Source: an uncultured Clostridium sp.
Lineage (GTDB): Bacteria > Bacillota_I > Bacilli_A > RF39 > UBA660
Direction: 5' to 3'
Assembly (NCBI GenBank): GCA_946402315.1
Contig: CAMIWC010000002.1
Coordinates: forward strand, 61,559 to 125,558
DNA: 64,000 nt
The notes beneath the pieces were generated by a model. That model saw only the letters and a program-made list of their open reading frames with translations, had not been told where the DNA came from and did no database searches. Shown here piece after piece: positions 44,334 through 53,321 of the stretch; the first letter of the stretch is position 1, and the number at the start of each line of letters is the position of its first letter. The translations under genes were made by a program, and so were the position numbers.

Positions 44334-44781
44334 TTTAGAAGAACAATTTAGTTATAGTATTATTGGTGTAATATTGTTTGTAATTATAATAGTTGCTGTA
44401 TTAGGTTATTTAATATATATTTATTTGAAATATAAAAAGAAATATCAACAACAAAAACAAGTAATAATACCTAAAAATATTATGATGATTAAAAAGAAAT
44501 ATCTATATCAAATAGATACTCTTTTAGTTGAATTAAATTCTAATAAAGTAAGGAGTAGAACTGCTTATAATAGATTGAGTGTTCTAATAAGAAGTTTCAT
44601 TTTAGAAGCAACTGATATTGATTTACTTAAAAGTACTTTGTCTGAAATAAAAAAGAAAGATACAGGTATTTTATATGAATTAATAAAAGAATATTATGAA
44701 CCAGAATTTTCAATGAGTAGTAAAGGAGATATAAAATCTTCTTTGGATAAAACAAGAAAGGTAATAGAAGAATGGCGATAA
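44317..44781 (+). CDS. Single-pass membrane protein of the MoxR/VWA operon
   Basis: A 154-residue protein with one membrane helix near the N-terminus (about 13-36, IIGVILFVIIIVAVLGYLIYIYL) and a basic, helical cytoplasmic domain. Its place between DUF58 and VWA genes, and its layout, resemble the DUF4381-type small protein of other MoxR operons; I infer this from position and topology, not from a clear motif. It overlaps the DUF58 gene by 17 bases and the next gene by 10 bases. Confidence 0.75.
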   Translation: MQSKVSLEEQFSYSIIGVILFVIIIVAVLGYLIYIYLKYKKKYQQQKQVIIPKNIMMIKKKYLYQIDTLLVELNSNKVRSRTAYNRLSVLIRSFILEATDIDLLKSTLSEIKKKDTGILYELIKEYYEPEFSMSSKGDIKSSLDKTRKVIEEWR

Positions 44782-45755
44782 AGTATCCAATACTAATCCT
44801 AATATTCATTGTTCTTTATATTATTGTTTTTTTTATTAAAGGAAAAAGAAAAGAAAAAAAGAATAATATTAAAATAGCTAATACTAGTATTGTTAAAAGA
44901 ACTGGATATTATAAAAATATATTAGCAAGGTATAGATTACTACTATATCTTCTTTATGGTGTCTTGTTTTTAGGATTAATAGGAACTTCTTTTTTATCGT
45001 CTAGAGTATATAAGAAGACTATTATTAGTGATGAAATATATAACAGAGATATTATGTTATGTCTAGATGTTTCAGCATCAACTAATAAATTAAATCAACA
45101 ATTAGTAGAAAAGTATCAAGAATTAGTTGATGAATTAAAAGGAGAAAGAGTAGGAATATCTGTATTTAACTGTACTTCTTATTTATTAGTCCCTTTAACA
45201 GAAGATTATGAATATATAGAATATGCTTTAGATAGAATGGAAAAAGGATTTGATTGTGGTAATAGTATACTATGCTACAATGATGATTATAGATATGTTA
45301 TAAATGGTACTATAATGGATACATCTAGAGGTTCTTCATTAATTGGGGATGGACTTGCTTCATGTGTATATGCCTTCCCTAATTTAGAAGAGAAGCGTGC
45401 ACGTTCAATTATTTTAGTAACGGACAACGAAGTATATGGTAAAGAAATAATATCAGTTGTAGATGCTGCTAAAATAGCTAAAAAGAAAAACATAACTATT
45501 TATACAATATCTCCTAAAAGTTCATTAAAAAAGAATATTAGTTTATTACAAGAGGTCTCTAAAATTACTGGTGGAAAATCATATTCAGAAACAGATGATA
45601 TTAACGCTATTGTTAATGAAATAAATAAAAAAGAAAAGACATTATTAGAAGGAAAGAAACAAGAAGTAGAATATGATCATCCTACTATTCCTTTTGTAGT
45701 ATTAATGCTTTCTTTCGCAGTAATTTTATTTATAGATAAGGAGTTGATTAGATGA
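44772..45755 (+). CDS. VWA-domain membrane protein (BatA-like)
   Basis: A 327-residue protein with two membrane helices at the N-terminus (about 5-22 and 53-75), an outward von Willebrand A domain and a C-terminal helix (about 305-325), the BatA/BatB layout. The metal-ion-dependent adhesion site is intact: DVSAS at residues 99-103, with GDGLAS and ILVTDNE further on. It probably works with the MoxR ATPase on envelope proteins. Start codon overlaps the upstream gene. Confidence 0.9.
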   Translation: MAIKYPILILIFIVLYIIVFFIKGKRKEKKNNIKIANTSIVKRTGYYKNILARYRLLLYLLYGVLFLGLIGTSFLSSRVYKKTIISDEIYNRDIMLCLDVSASTNKLNQQLVEKYQELVDELKGERVGISVFNCTSYLLVPLTEDYEYIEYALDRMEKGFDCGNSILCYNDDYRYVINGTIMDTSRGSSLIGDGLASCVYAFPNLEEKRARSIILVTDNEVYGKEIISVVDAAKIAKKKNITIYTISPKSSLKKNISLLQEVSKITGGKSYSETDDINAIVNEINKKEKTLLEGKKQEVEYDHPTIPFVVLMLSFAVILFIDKELIR

Positions 45756-46690
45756 TAATTAATCCAATAATTAGTCTATGGATAATGATTCCGATATCTA
45801 TATTTTTAGGTTTAATGATTTATATTAATTCTAATGGATTAAAAATGATACTTAGATTTGTTTTCCTTGTATTATTATTTGTAATTAATTTAAGAATAAT
45901 GATAAATAATGGTAAGAGTTTAGTCTTTGAAAATAATTTGGATATTATCTTTATAGTTGATACAACTATTAGTATGGATGCGGTTGATGTTAAACCAACG
46001 CGTCTTACGCAAGTAAAGAAAGATATTAATTATATTATGGATAAAACTATAGGTGCTAATTATTCAGTAATTGCTTATGATAACTCTGTATATGTTAGTA
46101 CTCCTTTAACTAAGGATTCTACTATGGTTAGTTCAGTTGTAGACTCTTTATCAGTACCTCAAGAATTATATGCTAAAGGTTCTAAAATAACAGTATTTGA
46201 AAATAGTTTAGAAGAGTTATTAGCTAGGGAAAAGAATAAAAAAGATAGAGCAGTAATTGTTTATATTTTTAGTGATGGTGAAAATAATACTAATAAATCA
46301 GAAGAGACATTAACTGGTTATAAGAAACAAATCCAAGGTGGTGCTGTTTTAGGATATGGTACAACTAAGGGCGGTGGCATGATGGTAGAAGATTATGATG
46401 GTGTTAAAAAATATTTAACTTATTATGATGATAATTATAATAAAAAAAATGCTATCTCTAAAATAGATGAAAAAAATCTAAAGAATATTGCTAATGAATT
46501 AGGAATAGAATATATTCATATGACTGAAACAAGTAAAATTAATAATAATCTTAAGAAATTAAATAAAATTAAAGTAAATGCTAATAATGGAGAAAAATAT
46601 TCTTATAGTGATACTTATTACTTTATAACTCCTTTTCTAGCAGTTCTATTACTTATAGAATTATATGATTATAGGAAGGTAGAATTATGA
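45752..46690 (+). CDS. VWA-domain membrane protein (BatB-like)
   Basis: A 312-residue second VWA protein with the same plan: N-terminal helices (about 8-24 and 33-50), VWA domain and C-terminal helix (about 290-305). Its adhesion-site motif reads DTTIS (residues 70-74), with Thr in place of the first Ser of DxSxS, followed by IFSDGENN. The ATG overlaps the stop of the first VWA gene (ATGA). Paired VWA proteins are typical of Bat operons. Confidence 0.9.
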   Translation: MIINPIISLWIMIPISIFLGLMIYINSNGLKMILRFVFLVLLFVINLRIMINNGKSLVFENNLDIIFIVDTTISMDAVDVKPTRLTQVKKDINYIMDKTIGANYSVIAYDNSVYVSTPLTKDSTMVSSVVDSLSVPQELYAKGSKITVFENSLEELLAREKNKKDRAVIVYIFSDGENNTNKSEETLTGYKKQIQGGAVLGYGTTKGGGMMVEDYDGVKKYLTYYDDNYNKKNAISKIDEKNLKNIANELGIEYIHMTETSKINNNLKKLNKIKVNANNGEKYSYSDTYYFITPFLAVLLLIELYDYRKVEL

Positions 46691-47340
46691 AAAAGATAAT
46701 AATAAGTGTATTAGTATTTTTTGCTTTAGTATCAGTCCATTTAACTTTGAGATATACAATAAATGAATTCTATATTTCTAAAAGTAATAAAGGATATTAT
46801 GATAGTAAGATTGTTAATAAATTGTTTTATCTAAACTGGCCACAAAGATATATTGCTTACTATAATAGAGGTAATAATGAATATAATTTAGGAGAATATA
46901 ATAAAGCTATTGATGACTATGAAGAAGCTTTAAAAAGTGTTCCTAAAAAGCGCGAATGTAAAGTTAGAAATAATTTGGCCCTTTCTCATATTAAATTATT
47001 AGATTTAGATGCTGATGATGCTATATCTAAAATAAATAGTATTCAGAAGATATTACTTAAACATAATTGTGCAAATAAAGATTTAAAGAGTGGTAAAGAT
47101 GAAAATTCTCAAACTATTTATAATGAACTAGAAGAATTGAAACAACAAGATCCTTCCGGAGGAGGAGGTAGTGGAGGTGAACCACCACAAGGCGGAGATG
47201 ACCCTGATGATCCAAAAGAAAAAGAAATTGAAGAAGAAATAGAAAAACAAAATGGAGAAACTAGAAAAAAGAGACAAGAAGAAGAGAGAGAAAGACAACA
47301 ATGGGACGAATACGAGTATTATCGAGGACCTAAATGGTAA
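46687..47340 (+). CDS. TPR-domain membrane-anchored protein (BatC/E-like)
   Basis: A 217-residue protein. One N-terminal helix (about 3-22) is followed by a tetratricopeptide repeat (AYYNRGNNEYNLGEYNKAID, then DYEEALKSVP and NNLALSHIKL), a Gly-rich linker (SGGGGSGGEPPQGG) and a highly charged coiled tail. A TPR protein with a low-complexity tail closes many Bat operons. Its start overlaps the previous stop (ATGA). Confidence 0.85.
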   Translation: MKKIIISVLVFFALVSVHLTLRYTINEFYISKSNKGYYDSKIVNKLFYLNWPQRYIAYYNRGNNEYNLGEYNKAIDDYEEALKSVPKKRECKVRNNLALSHIKLLDLDADDAISKINSIQKILLKHNCANKDLKSGKDENSQTIYNELEELKQQDPSGGGGSGGEPPQGGDDPDDPKEKEIEEEIEKQNGETRKKRQEEERERQQWDEYEYYRGPKW

Positions 47341-47365
47341 TACTTGTAAAGTCCTTTTCTTTTTA
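47325..47365 (+). terminator. Weak possible terminator after the Bat-type operon
   Basis: Only a 5-bp stem (AGGAC/GTCCT) with a 21-nt loop precedes TTTTCTTTTT. Read-through into the next gene is possible. Confidence 0.35.
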
Positions 47366-47394
47366 TATATTTTATTTAATTATATTTACCAATT

Positions 47395-47403
47395 TGTTAT
47401 AAT
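47395..47403 (+). promoter_or_regulatory. Extended -10 promoter of the second TrbL-like gene
   Basis: TGTTATAAT, a full TGnTATAAT match, 19 nt before the ATG at 47423. Confidence 0.6.
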
Positions 47404-47422
47404 TATAATAAGGTGGTAAGCC

Positions 47423-49957
47423 ATGAGAAAAAGATTCTTATTATTATTTTTATTGATGCTTATAATACCTATTACTGTAAGAGCAGAGGACAATGTTACT
47501 AATAATTTGAAAGAATTAAAAGAAAAAGATCTTACAGAGGTAACTGATTTAAATCAAGAAAAAGAACTATCTAAGACTGATGGCTTAGGTGGAGGTAGCA
47601 GTTTTAAATCAATAGCGTCTTCTAGTACTTATATAATGGTATCTAGAGGTAATGGTACTATTATGTTTTTAGATAAAAATACTTTTAGTGTTGTTCATGA
47701 ACAAAAATATAATTTAAGTAGTAGTGCTAGTATTGCCTATGATCCTGTTAGTAATTATTTAATTGCTAGTTTAGGTAATGGTAAATATACTTTAATATCA
47801 TTAGATACATTTGAAGAAGGAAGTACTATTAGTTTGTCTGGTGATCATATTGCCTATAATAGTAAATTTGCTAGATATATTACTTATTCAGATAAAGGTA
47901 ACATTTACAATGATAAAAGTGAATTAGAAGTAGCCTTTACTATAGATTGTGATGGTACAAAAAATGATATTCATTATTCTGATGGATACATATATTTAAT
48001 AAATCATAATTCTACTAATGATAAGTTATATGATACTGTAGAAAAAAATGGAAATATTATTTATATATTTAATCAAAATGGTAAATTAAAAAAGACTTTT
48101 TATATTACAGAAGAAGCAACTATAGGTAATAATAAATTAGTTTCATTAACTGTAATCGATAAAAAAGCCTATCTATTATATGATAGTGGAGAAATAGTAA
48201 GTAGTTCAGTTATAGGTAATGTTAGTGTAGCTGCTGAAGAAGCAGAAGTTTTCTTAGGAGCTAAATTTATTAATGTAGTAAGAAATACTTTCTTTGCTTT
48301 AGATTATTATATATATTCATCTATTGTTTGGATTATTCAAGGATTGTTTGATATAGCTAAACTAAGAAGTTATACCGATATAGTTAGTAACGTTAGAAAT
48401 AAACTATATATTATTCTAGGTATAATTATGATGTTTAGATTAAGTCTTACATTTATAAAATATTTGATGAATCCAGATGATTTAACAGATAGATTTAAAG
48501 GAAGTAAAAGATTAATCTTTAAAACAATATTAATGTTAGTTTTATTATTAATGATTCCAAGTATATTTGAATTTGCTTATCGAGTACAATATACTTTTAT
48601 TCCAATAATACCCAAAGTAGTTCTTAGTCAAACTGAAGAAGAAGCACAGAAAGATATAGAGGAAATATCAAATGACTTAGCAGTTGTAGTCTTATCCCCT
48701 TTCTTTCATCCAAATTACACTAATAAACCGCAAGAGTTTGCTTCAATAGATGGATCACGTGATATTTCTTCATTAGATGACTTTGTAAAACATATAAATG
48801 ATGTAAGTCCATTTGGTAAAGATGGAAAGAATCCAGGATATAGTTATGAATATAGATATGTCTTATCTAGTATAGTAGGATTTATTACTTTGTTCTTATT
48901 AGTAGGAATTACTGTAAGTGCCGCAACAAGATTCTTTAAGTTGCTAGTATTAGAGATGTTAGCGCCTATACCAGTACTTTTAAATATAAGTCCTTATAGA
49001 GATGAAACTAATCCATTTACTGAGTGGTTAAAAGAGTTTTTAATTACTTTTGTAGATATTTTTATAAAGTTAAGTTTAATGTATCTAATACTATTTTTTG
49101 TATCTGAAATAAAGAGTAATGATTTATTTATAACTTGGGAAAGTGCTGAAGGAAGAGGAATAACTCCGTTGCGACTATTGTATTTAAAATCTTTCTTAAC
49201 AGTAGGATTACTATTATTTGTATATAAATCCCCTAAGTATTTAAATAAGATATTTGGACTAGATAAACAAAATGGTAGTTTCTTAGGTAGTGTTACAAGT
49301 AGTATGGTTGGTTTCGGATCTGGATTTGTTACTGGAATGGCTTCAGGAGCTGGATTTAAAGGAAGTTTGCGTGAAGGTGTTAAAGGAATGAATGCTAGTT
49401 ATCAAAATGCAGCTGCTGGACAATTAAAAGAGGCTTGGGGTATGGCTGAGAAAGAAACGTTAGATGATGCTAATAAGTTAAAGAATAGTGTTGGTGCTGC
49501 ATTCCAAGCTAAAGCTAGTCAAAGTAAATCAGCTGCTCAAGCTAGAAAAGGTAGTCTTGGTAAAGATGAACTAAATAGTAATAGAGATAGATTTAGAAGT
49601 GCTCAAGAAGCTGCTAAAAACGCTGAAAATAAATATCGAGATATTGTAGAAGGTGGACCTAGAGCTGGAGAAGGAGAAGCTGAGTATAACGATCGTAGAG
49701 CTAAAGCTTATTCTGAATGGCAAAATAGATCTAATGTAGCTAAACAAGCAGAAAAAGATTATATGACTAGTAGAACTACTTATGATAATTCTACTTCAGC
49801 TAAAAGATATAAATCTCATAAAACTTCTAATGTTAAAAAAGAAGGAATGGGAGAAGAATCTATAGTTATGATGACCGATTCTAGTTCTAATACAATTGGT
49901 GATAGAAGAGAACAAAGACTAGAACAAACTTCATCACAAGATGAATTATTAAACTAA
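47423..49957 (+). CDS. TrbL/VirB6-like membrane protein with N-terminal propeller-like domain
   Basis: An 844-residue protein. A signal peptide (1-~21, cut after VRA) leads an outer beta-rich domain of about 230 residues with recurring strands (YIMVSRGNGTIMFLDKNT, SNYLIASLGNGKYTLISLDT, GYIYLINHNS, AYLLYDSGEIV), like a beta propeller. Membrane helices follow (about 285-600), then a charged coiled tail. The membrane core matches the protein at 15829 block by block: IILGIIMMFRLSLTFIKYLMNP with FIGVVIIFRLILVLMKYLINP, and FFKLLVLEMLAPIPVLL with AFKMLVFQILAPIAMVEYM. It follows the Bat-type operon, suggesting but not proving a link. TrbL/VirB6 membership is inferred from topology. Confidence 0.65.
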   Translation: MRKRFLLLFLLMLIIPITVRAEDNVTNNLKELKEKDLTEVTDLNQEKELSKTDGLGGGSSFKSIASSSTYIMVSRGNGTIMFLDKNTFSVVHEQKYNLSSSASIAYDPVSNYLIASLGNGKYTLISLDTFEEGSTISLSGDHIAYNSKFARYITYSDKGNIYNDKSELEVAFTIDCDGTKNDIHYSDGYIYLINHNSTNDKLYDTVEKNGNIIYIFNQNGKLKKTFYITEEATIGNNKLVSLTVIDKKAYLLYDSGEIVSSSVIGNVSVAAEEAEVFLGAKFINVVRNTFFALDYYIYSSIVWIIQGLFDIAKLRSYTDIVSNVRNKLYIILGIIMMFRLSLTFIKYLMNPDDLTDRFKGSKRLIFKTILMLVLLLMIPSIFEFAYRVQYTFIPIIPKVVLSQTEEEAQKDIEEISNDLAVVVLSPFFHPNYTNKPQEFASIDGSRDISSLDDFVKHINDVSPFGKDGKNPGYSYEYRYVLSSIVGFITLFLLVGITVSAATRFFKLLVLEMLAPIPVLLNISPYRDETNPFTEWLKEFLITFVDIFIKLSLMYLILFFVSEIKSNDLFITWESAEGRGITPLRLLYLKSFLTVGLLLFVYKSPKYLNKIFGLDKQNGSFLGSVTSSMVGFGSGFVTGMASGAGFKGSLREGVKGMNASYQNAAAGQLKEAWGMAEKETLDDANKLKNSVGAAFQAKASQSKSAAQARKGSLGKDELNSNRDRFRSAQEAAKNAENKYRDIVEGGPRAGEGEAEYNDRRAKAYSEWQNRSNVAKQAEKDYMTSRTTYDNSTSAKRYKSHKTSNVKKEGMGEESIVMMTDSSSNTIGDRREQRLEQTSSQDELLN

Positions 49958-49988
49958 TAATCTGAATTGATTATTAGTTTTTATTTTT
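49951..49988 (+). terminator. Rho-independent terminator
   Basis: A 12-bp stem (AAACTAATAATC with GATTATTAGTTT), a 6-nt loop and a T-rich tail, overlapping the stop of the TrbL-like gene. Confidence 0.85.
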
Positions 49989-49995
49989 ATATAAT
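49967..49995 (+). promoter_or_regulatory. Predicted promoter of fmt
   Basis: TTGATT (49967-49972), a 17-nt spacer and TATAAT (49990-49995). It overlaps the preceding terminator. Confidence 0.55.
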
Positions 49996-50011
49996 TAGAT
50001 TGGTGATTATA

Positions 50012-50959
50012 ATGAAAAAATTAGAAGTAATATTTATGGGTACTCCTGATTTCTGTGTACCTATTTTACAAAGTTTAATAGATAATTATAATGTTATAGC
50101 AGTAGTAACTCAACCTGATAAAGAAGTTGGTAGACATAAAGAAGTAAGAAAAAGTCCAGTTAAAGAATTAGCTGAGAAATATGGAATAGTCGTTATTCAA
50201 CCTGAAAAGATTAGAAAAGAATACGATGAAGTAGTAAAAAGACATCCAGATTTAATAGTAACTTGTGCTTATGGACAAATTATTCCAAAAGAGATTTTAG
50301 ATTGTCCAAGATTAGGATGTATTAATGTTCATGGTTCACTTCTTCCAAAGTATCGTGGAGGAGCACCAATCCAAAGAGCGATCTTAAATGGCGATAAAGA
50401 AACAGGAATTACTATTATGTACATGGATGAACATATGGATACTGGTAATATGATATCTATGGAAAGCATCAAAATAGAGGATACTGATAACTTTGGTACT
50501 CTTCACGATAAGTTATCCATTTTAGGTAGAGATCTTCTTATGAAAACTCTTCCAAGTATTATTGAAGGTACCAATGAAAGTATTAAACAAAATGATGAAG
50601 AAGCTACATTCGCACCAATTATTACTAGAGAAGATGAACTAATTGACTTTAATAAATCTAGTGAAGAAGTATTTAATCAAATAAGAGCTTTATCTCCATA
50701 TCCAGGAGGATACGCTATACTTGATGGTGAAATAGTTAAGATTTATAGTGCTCGTAAAACAAGTGATTTCTATACAGAAAAACAAATAGGTGAAATAGGT
50801 AAAATCTATAAAGATGGTATTGGTGTTGCTTGTAAAGAAGGAGAAATAATTATTACTGATATTAAATTTGAAGGAAAAAAGAGAGTTCTTATGAAAGATT
50901 ATTTCAATGGACATGATGGAGATAAATTATTAGGTAAGATATTTAACAAAGGTGAATAA
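50012..50959 (+). CDS. fmt: Methionyl-tRNA formyltransferase
   Basis: A 315-residue enzyme that formylates initiator Met-tRNA using 10-formyl-tetrahydrofolate. The signature INVHGSLLPKYRGGAPIQRA contains catalytic Asn105 and His107, with the catalytic Asp in ITIMYMDEHMDTG. The C-terminal OB-like tRNA-binding domain starts near residue 205. The ATG at 50012 (MKKLEVIFMGTP) follows GGTG; a longer frame from 49967 would add an artificial hydrophobic leader over the terminator. It is co-transcribed with a small membrane protein. Confidence 0.96.
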   Translation: MKKLEVIFMGTPDFCVPILQSLIDNYNVIAVVTQPDKEVGRHKEVRKSPVKELAEKYGIVVIQPEKIRKEYDEVVKRHPDLIVTCAYGQIIPKEILDCPRLGCINVHGSLLPKYRGGAPIQRAILNGDKETGITIMYMDEHMDTGNMISMESIKIEDTDNFGTLHDKLSILGRDLLMKTLPSIIEGTNESIKQNDEEATFAPIITREDELIDFNKSSEEVFNQIRALSPYPGGYAILDGEIVKIYSARKTSDFYTEKQIGEIGKIYKDGIGVACKEGEIIITDIKFEGKKRVLMKDYFNGHDGDKLLGKIFNKGE

Positions 50960-50960
50960 T

Positions 50961-51602
50961 ATGAAGAAAAAAGAGATTAAGAGAAGAGATTCACAGAAAG
51001 TTAAAAATTATGTAGTAGGATTCTGCTATATATCATTTATTATATTTATGATAGTAATGGTTAGACTAAATGAATCTAGTACAAAGACTAATAAGGAAAA
51101 AGAAAAAAATTTATTAAGAGATAATTATTACTTTACTTATAAATTAACAATAAATGATGATACTTATTACTATGAAGGTAAAAGATATAAAGAAAAACAA
51201 TCATTTAGAGTTACTAAAGATTTAGAAGAAAATGAATATTATTTATATAAAGATATTGCTTTAATTAAAAAAGATAAAGAATATGTATTAATAGATAGAC
51301 CTACATATTATGTTAATTACTTTGATCTTAATGAAATAAATCAAATAATTAATATGTCTGAATATGATAAAGAAGAAAAAATATATAAATTAACTACTAC
51401 TAATTTTTCATTGGTATATGATATTAATGTAGATGATAAAAGTCTTAATACAGTTGAATTAGAATATAAAGATAATCATTTATATAAAGTTAAGATGGAT
51501 TATACTAATTACGTTATTTCTAGAGGAGAACCAGTAAGAAGAGTATATCTAGAATTAGAATATAAAGATTATGGAAAAGTAAAAGATTTTGATATAAAAT
51601 AA
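50961..51602 (+). CDS. Single-pass membrane protein of unknown function
   Basis: A 213-residue protein: basic cytoplasmic start (KKKEIKRRDSQK), one helix (about 19-36), and an outer domain of about 170 residues rich in Tyr, Lys and Asp, beta-like, without cysteines. I do not recognise it. It begins one base after the fmt stop, with the AGGTGA ribosome site in the last fmt codons. The outer domain (TYYYEGKRYKEKQSFRVT) suggests an envelope protein; nothing indicates an enzyme. Confidence 0.7.
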   Translation: MKKKEIKRRDSQKVKNYVVGFCYISFIIFMIVMVRLNESSTKTNKEKEKNLLRDNYYFTYKLTINDDTYYYEGKRYKEKQSFRVTKDLEENEYYLYKDIALIKKDKEYVLIDRPTYYVNYFDLNEINQIINMSEYDKEEKIYKLTTTNFSLVYDINVDDKSLNTVELEYKDNHLYKVKMDYTNYVISRGEPVRRVYLELEYKDYGKVKDFDIK

Positions 51603-51610
51603 AAAAATAC

Positions 51611-51639
51611 TTGCATTTTTTCACTTGTTATTATACAAT
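51611..51639 (+). promoter_or_regulatory. Predicted promoter of the tRNA cluster
   Basis: TTGCAT (51611-51616), a 17-nt spacer and TACAAT (51634-51639), about 40 nt before the first tRNA. Confidence 0.55.
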
Positions 51640-51680
51640 TTAAAAGTACAACTGATTTGGAGTGAAATAGTTGTAAGTAT

Positions 51681-51757
<77 letters not shown>

Positions 51758-51762
51758 GTAAT

Positions 51763-51839
51763 GCCTCAATAGCTCAGTTGGTTAGAGCACTTGACTGTTA
51801 ATCAAGGGGTCCTAGGTTCAAGTCCCAGTTGAGGCGCCA
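51763..51839 (+). tRNA. tRNA-Asn (GTT)
   Basis: A 77-nt cloverleaf: acceptor GCCTCAA/TTGAGGC, anticodon stem CTTGA/TCAAG with loop CTGTTAA (anticodon GTT), T loop TTCAAGT, discriminator G and encoded CCA. Confidence 0.97.
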
Positions 51840-51844
51840 TTTAT

Positions 51845-51921
51845 GGCCAGTTGGTGAAGCGGTTTAACACACTGCCCTTTCACGGCAGGATACACGGGTC
51901 CGAATCCCGTACTGGTCACCA
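51845..51921 (+). tRNA. tRNA-Glu (TTC)
   Basis: A 77-nt cloverleaf: acceptor GGCCAGT/ACTGGTC, anticodon stem CTGCC/GGCAG with loop CTTTCAC (anticodon TTC), T loop TCCGAAT, discriminator A and encoded CCA. Confidence 0.97.
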
Positions 51922-51930
51922 GTTTGAAAG

Positions 51931-51959
51931 AAAGTCCTATTAAGGACTTTTTTATTTTG
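51931..51959 (+). terminator. Rho-independent terminator of the tRNA cluster
   Basis: An 8-bp stem (AAAGTCCT with AGGACTTT), an ATTA loop and a T-rich tail. Confidence 0.85.
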
Positions 51960-51970
51960 TTTTTTTCTCT

Positions 51971-51976
51971 TATAAT
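51971..51976 (+). promoter_or_regulatory. Possible -10 element
   Basis: A perfect TATAAT, 19 nt before the GTG at 51996. No clear -35 is seen. Confidence 0.4.
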
Positions 51977-51995
51977 ATGAATAGGAGATGATTTT

Positions 51996-53249
51996 GTGAG
52001 TATACCTTTTAAAAAGGCAAATATATTGATCCCTAAAAATGTAGATATGCATAAATGGAGCGTAGTAGCATGTGATCAATATACTTCAGAACCAGCATAT
52101 TGGAATGAAGTAAAACAAATAGTTGGAGATAGTCCTTCAACACTAAATTTAACATTGCCAGAAATATATCTTGAAGAGGCTGATGTTGAAGAAAGAATTA
52201 AAAGAATAAATCAAAATATGAAAGAGTATTTAGATAAAGATCTATTTACTGAATATAAAGATTCAATGATTTATCTAGAAAGAACTCAAAGTGATGGAAA
52301 AGTTAGAGAAGGTTTAATAGGAATAGTTGATTTAGAAGATTATTCTTATGAAAAAGGGTCTCAAACTTTAATAAGAGCTACTGAAAAAACAGTGTTAGAA
52401 AGAATTCCACCTAGAGTTAAAGTAAGAGAAAATGCTTTACTTGAACTTCCTCATATTATGATTCTTATAGATGATGAAGAGAAAACTATTATTGAAAGTT
52501 TAAAGAATGAAGTAACAGATGAAGATAAAGTATATGATTTTGAACTAATGCAAAATGGTGGTCATATCAAAGGATATAGAATTAGTGATGAATCTGCTGA
52601 TAAAGTAATAACTAAATTAGAATCATTAGCTGATAAAGATAACTTTGAAAAGAAATATGATGTATCAGATAAAGGAGTACTTTTATTTGCAATGGGAGAT
52701 GGGAACCATTCTCTAGCAACTGCTAAAGCTTGTTATGAAAAATTAAAAGAAACAGATCCTGATTATTTAAATAGTCCAGCTAGATATGCTTTAGTTGAAT
52801 TAGTAAATCTTCATAGTAGTGCTTTAGAATTTGAAGCAATCCATAGAGTACTATTTGATGTAGATGTAGAGGATTTATTAAATGAATTAAATAAATACTA
52901 TCAAATTAATGAAGAAGGAAGAGGACAAAGATTTGAACTAGTATATAAAGATTATGATAAAGTCTTATACATAGAAAATCCTAAATCTAATATTCCAGTT
53001 GGATCTATTCAAATGTTCTTAGATGAGTATTTAGCTAATCATAAAGGAAAGATTGACTATATTCATGGAGAAGATGTTACTAAAGAATTAGGAAGCAAAG
53101 ATAATAATATTGGTATTATTTTTGATGCTATGAGTAAAAATGATCTATTTAAAACAGTTATTTTAGATGGAGCTCTTCCACGTAAAACATTCTCTATGGG
53201 ACATAGTCAAGATAAGAGATTTTACTTAGAATCAAGAAAGATAAAATAA
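51996..53249 (+). CDS. DUF1015 family protein
   Basis: A 417-residue soluble protein of the DUF1015 family, whose biochemical role I cannot state. The family look is clear: an N-terminal block PKNVDMHKWSVVACDQYTSE, a central MGDGNHSLATAKACYE, and RYALVELVNLHSSALEFEAIHR. The start is GTG 51996, with AGGAGATGA in front and no nearby in-frame ATG. It is monocistronic, between the tRNA terminator and its own terminator. Confidence 0.88.
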   Translation: MSIPFKKANILIPKNVDMHKWSVVACDQYTSEPAYWNEVKQIVGDSPSTLNLTLPEIYLEEADVEERIKRINQNMKEYLDKDLFTEYKDSMIYLERTQSDGKVREGLIGIVDLEDYSYEKGSQTLIRATEKTVLERIPPRVKVRENALLELPHIMILIDDEEKTIIESLKNEVTDEDKVYDFELMQNGGHIKGYRISDESADKVITKLESLADKDNFEKKYDVSDKGVLLFAMGDGNHSLATAKACYEKLKETDPDYLNSPARYALVELVNLHSSALEFEAIHRVLFDVDVEDLLNELNKYYQINEEGRGQRFELVYKDYDKVLYIENPKSNIPVGSIQMFLDEYLANHKGKIDYIHGEDVTKELGSKDNNIGIIFDAMSKNDLFKTVILDGALPRKTFSMGHSQDKRFYLESRKIK

Positions 53250-53270
53250 AGGACTTAAAGTCCTTTTTTT
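53248..53270 (+). terminator. Rho-independent terminator
   Basis: The stem AAAGGAC/GTCCTTT with a TTAAA loop, followed by T4. Confidence 0.8.
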
Positions 53271-53297
53271 GACTTATTAGTCGTTTTGTGGTATAAT
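53269..53297 (+). promoter_or_regulatory. Strong promoter of the YfiH-like gene
   Basis: TTGACT (53269-53274), a 17-nt spacer and a perfect TATAAT (53292-53297) that also has the TG extension. It has the best combined match in the window. Confidence 0.8.
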
Positions 53298-53321
53298 GCG
53301 CATACCAATGGGGGAAAATGT

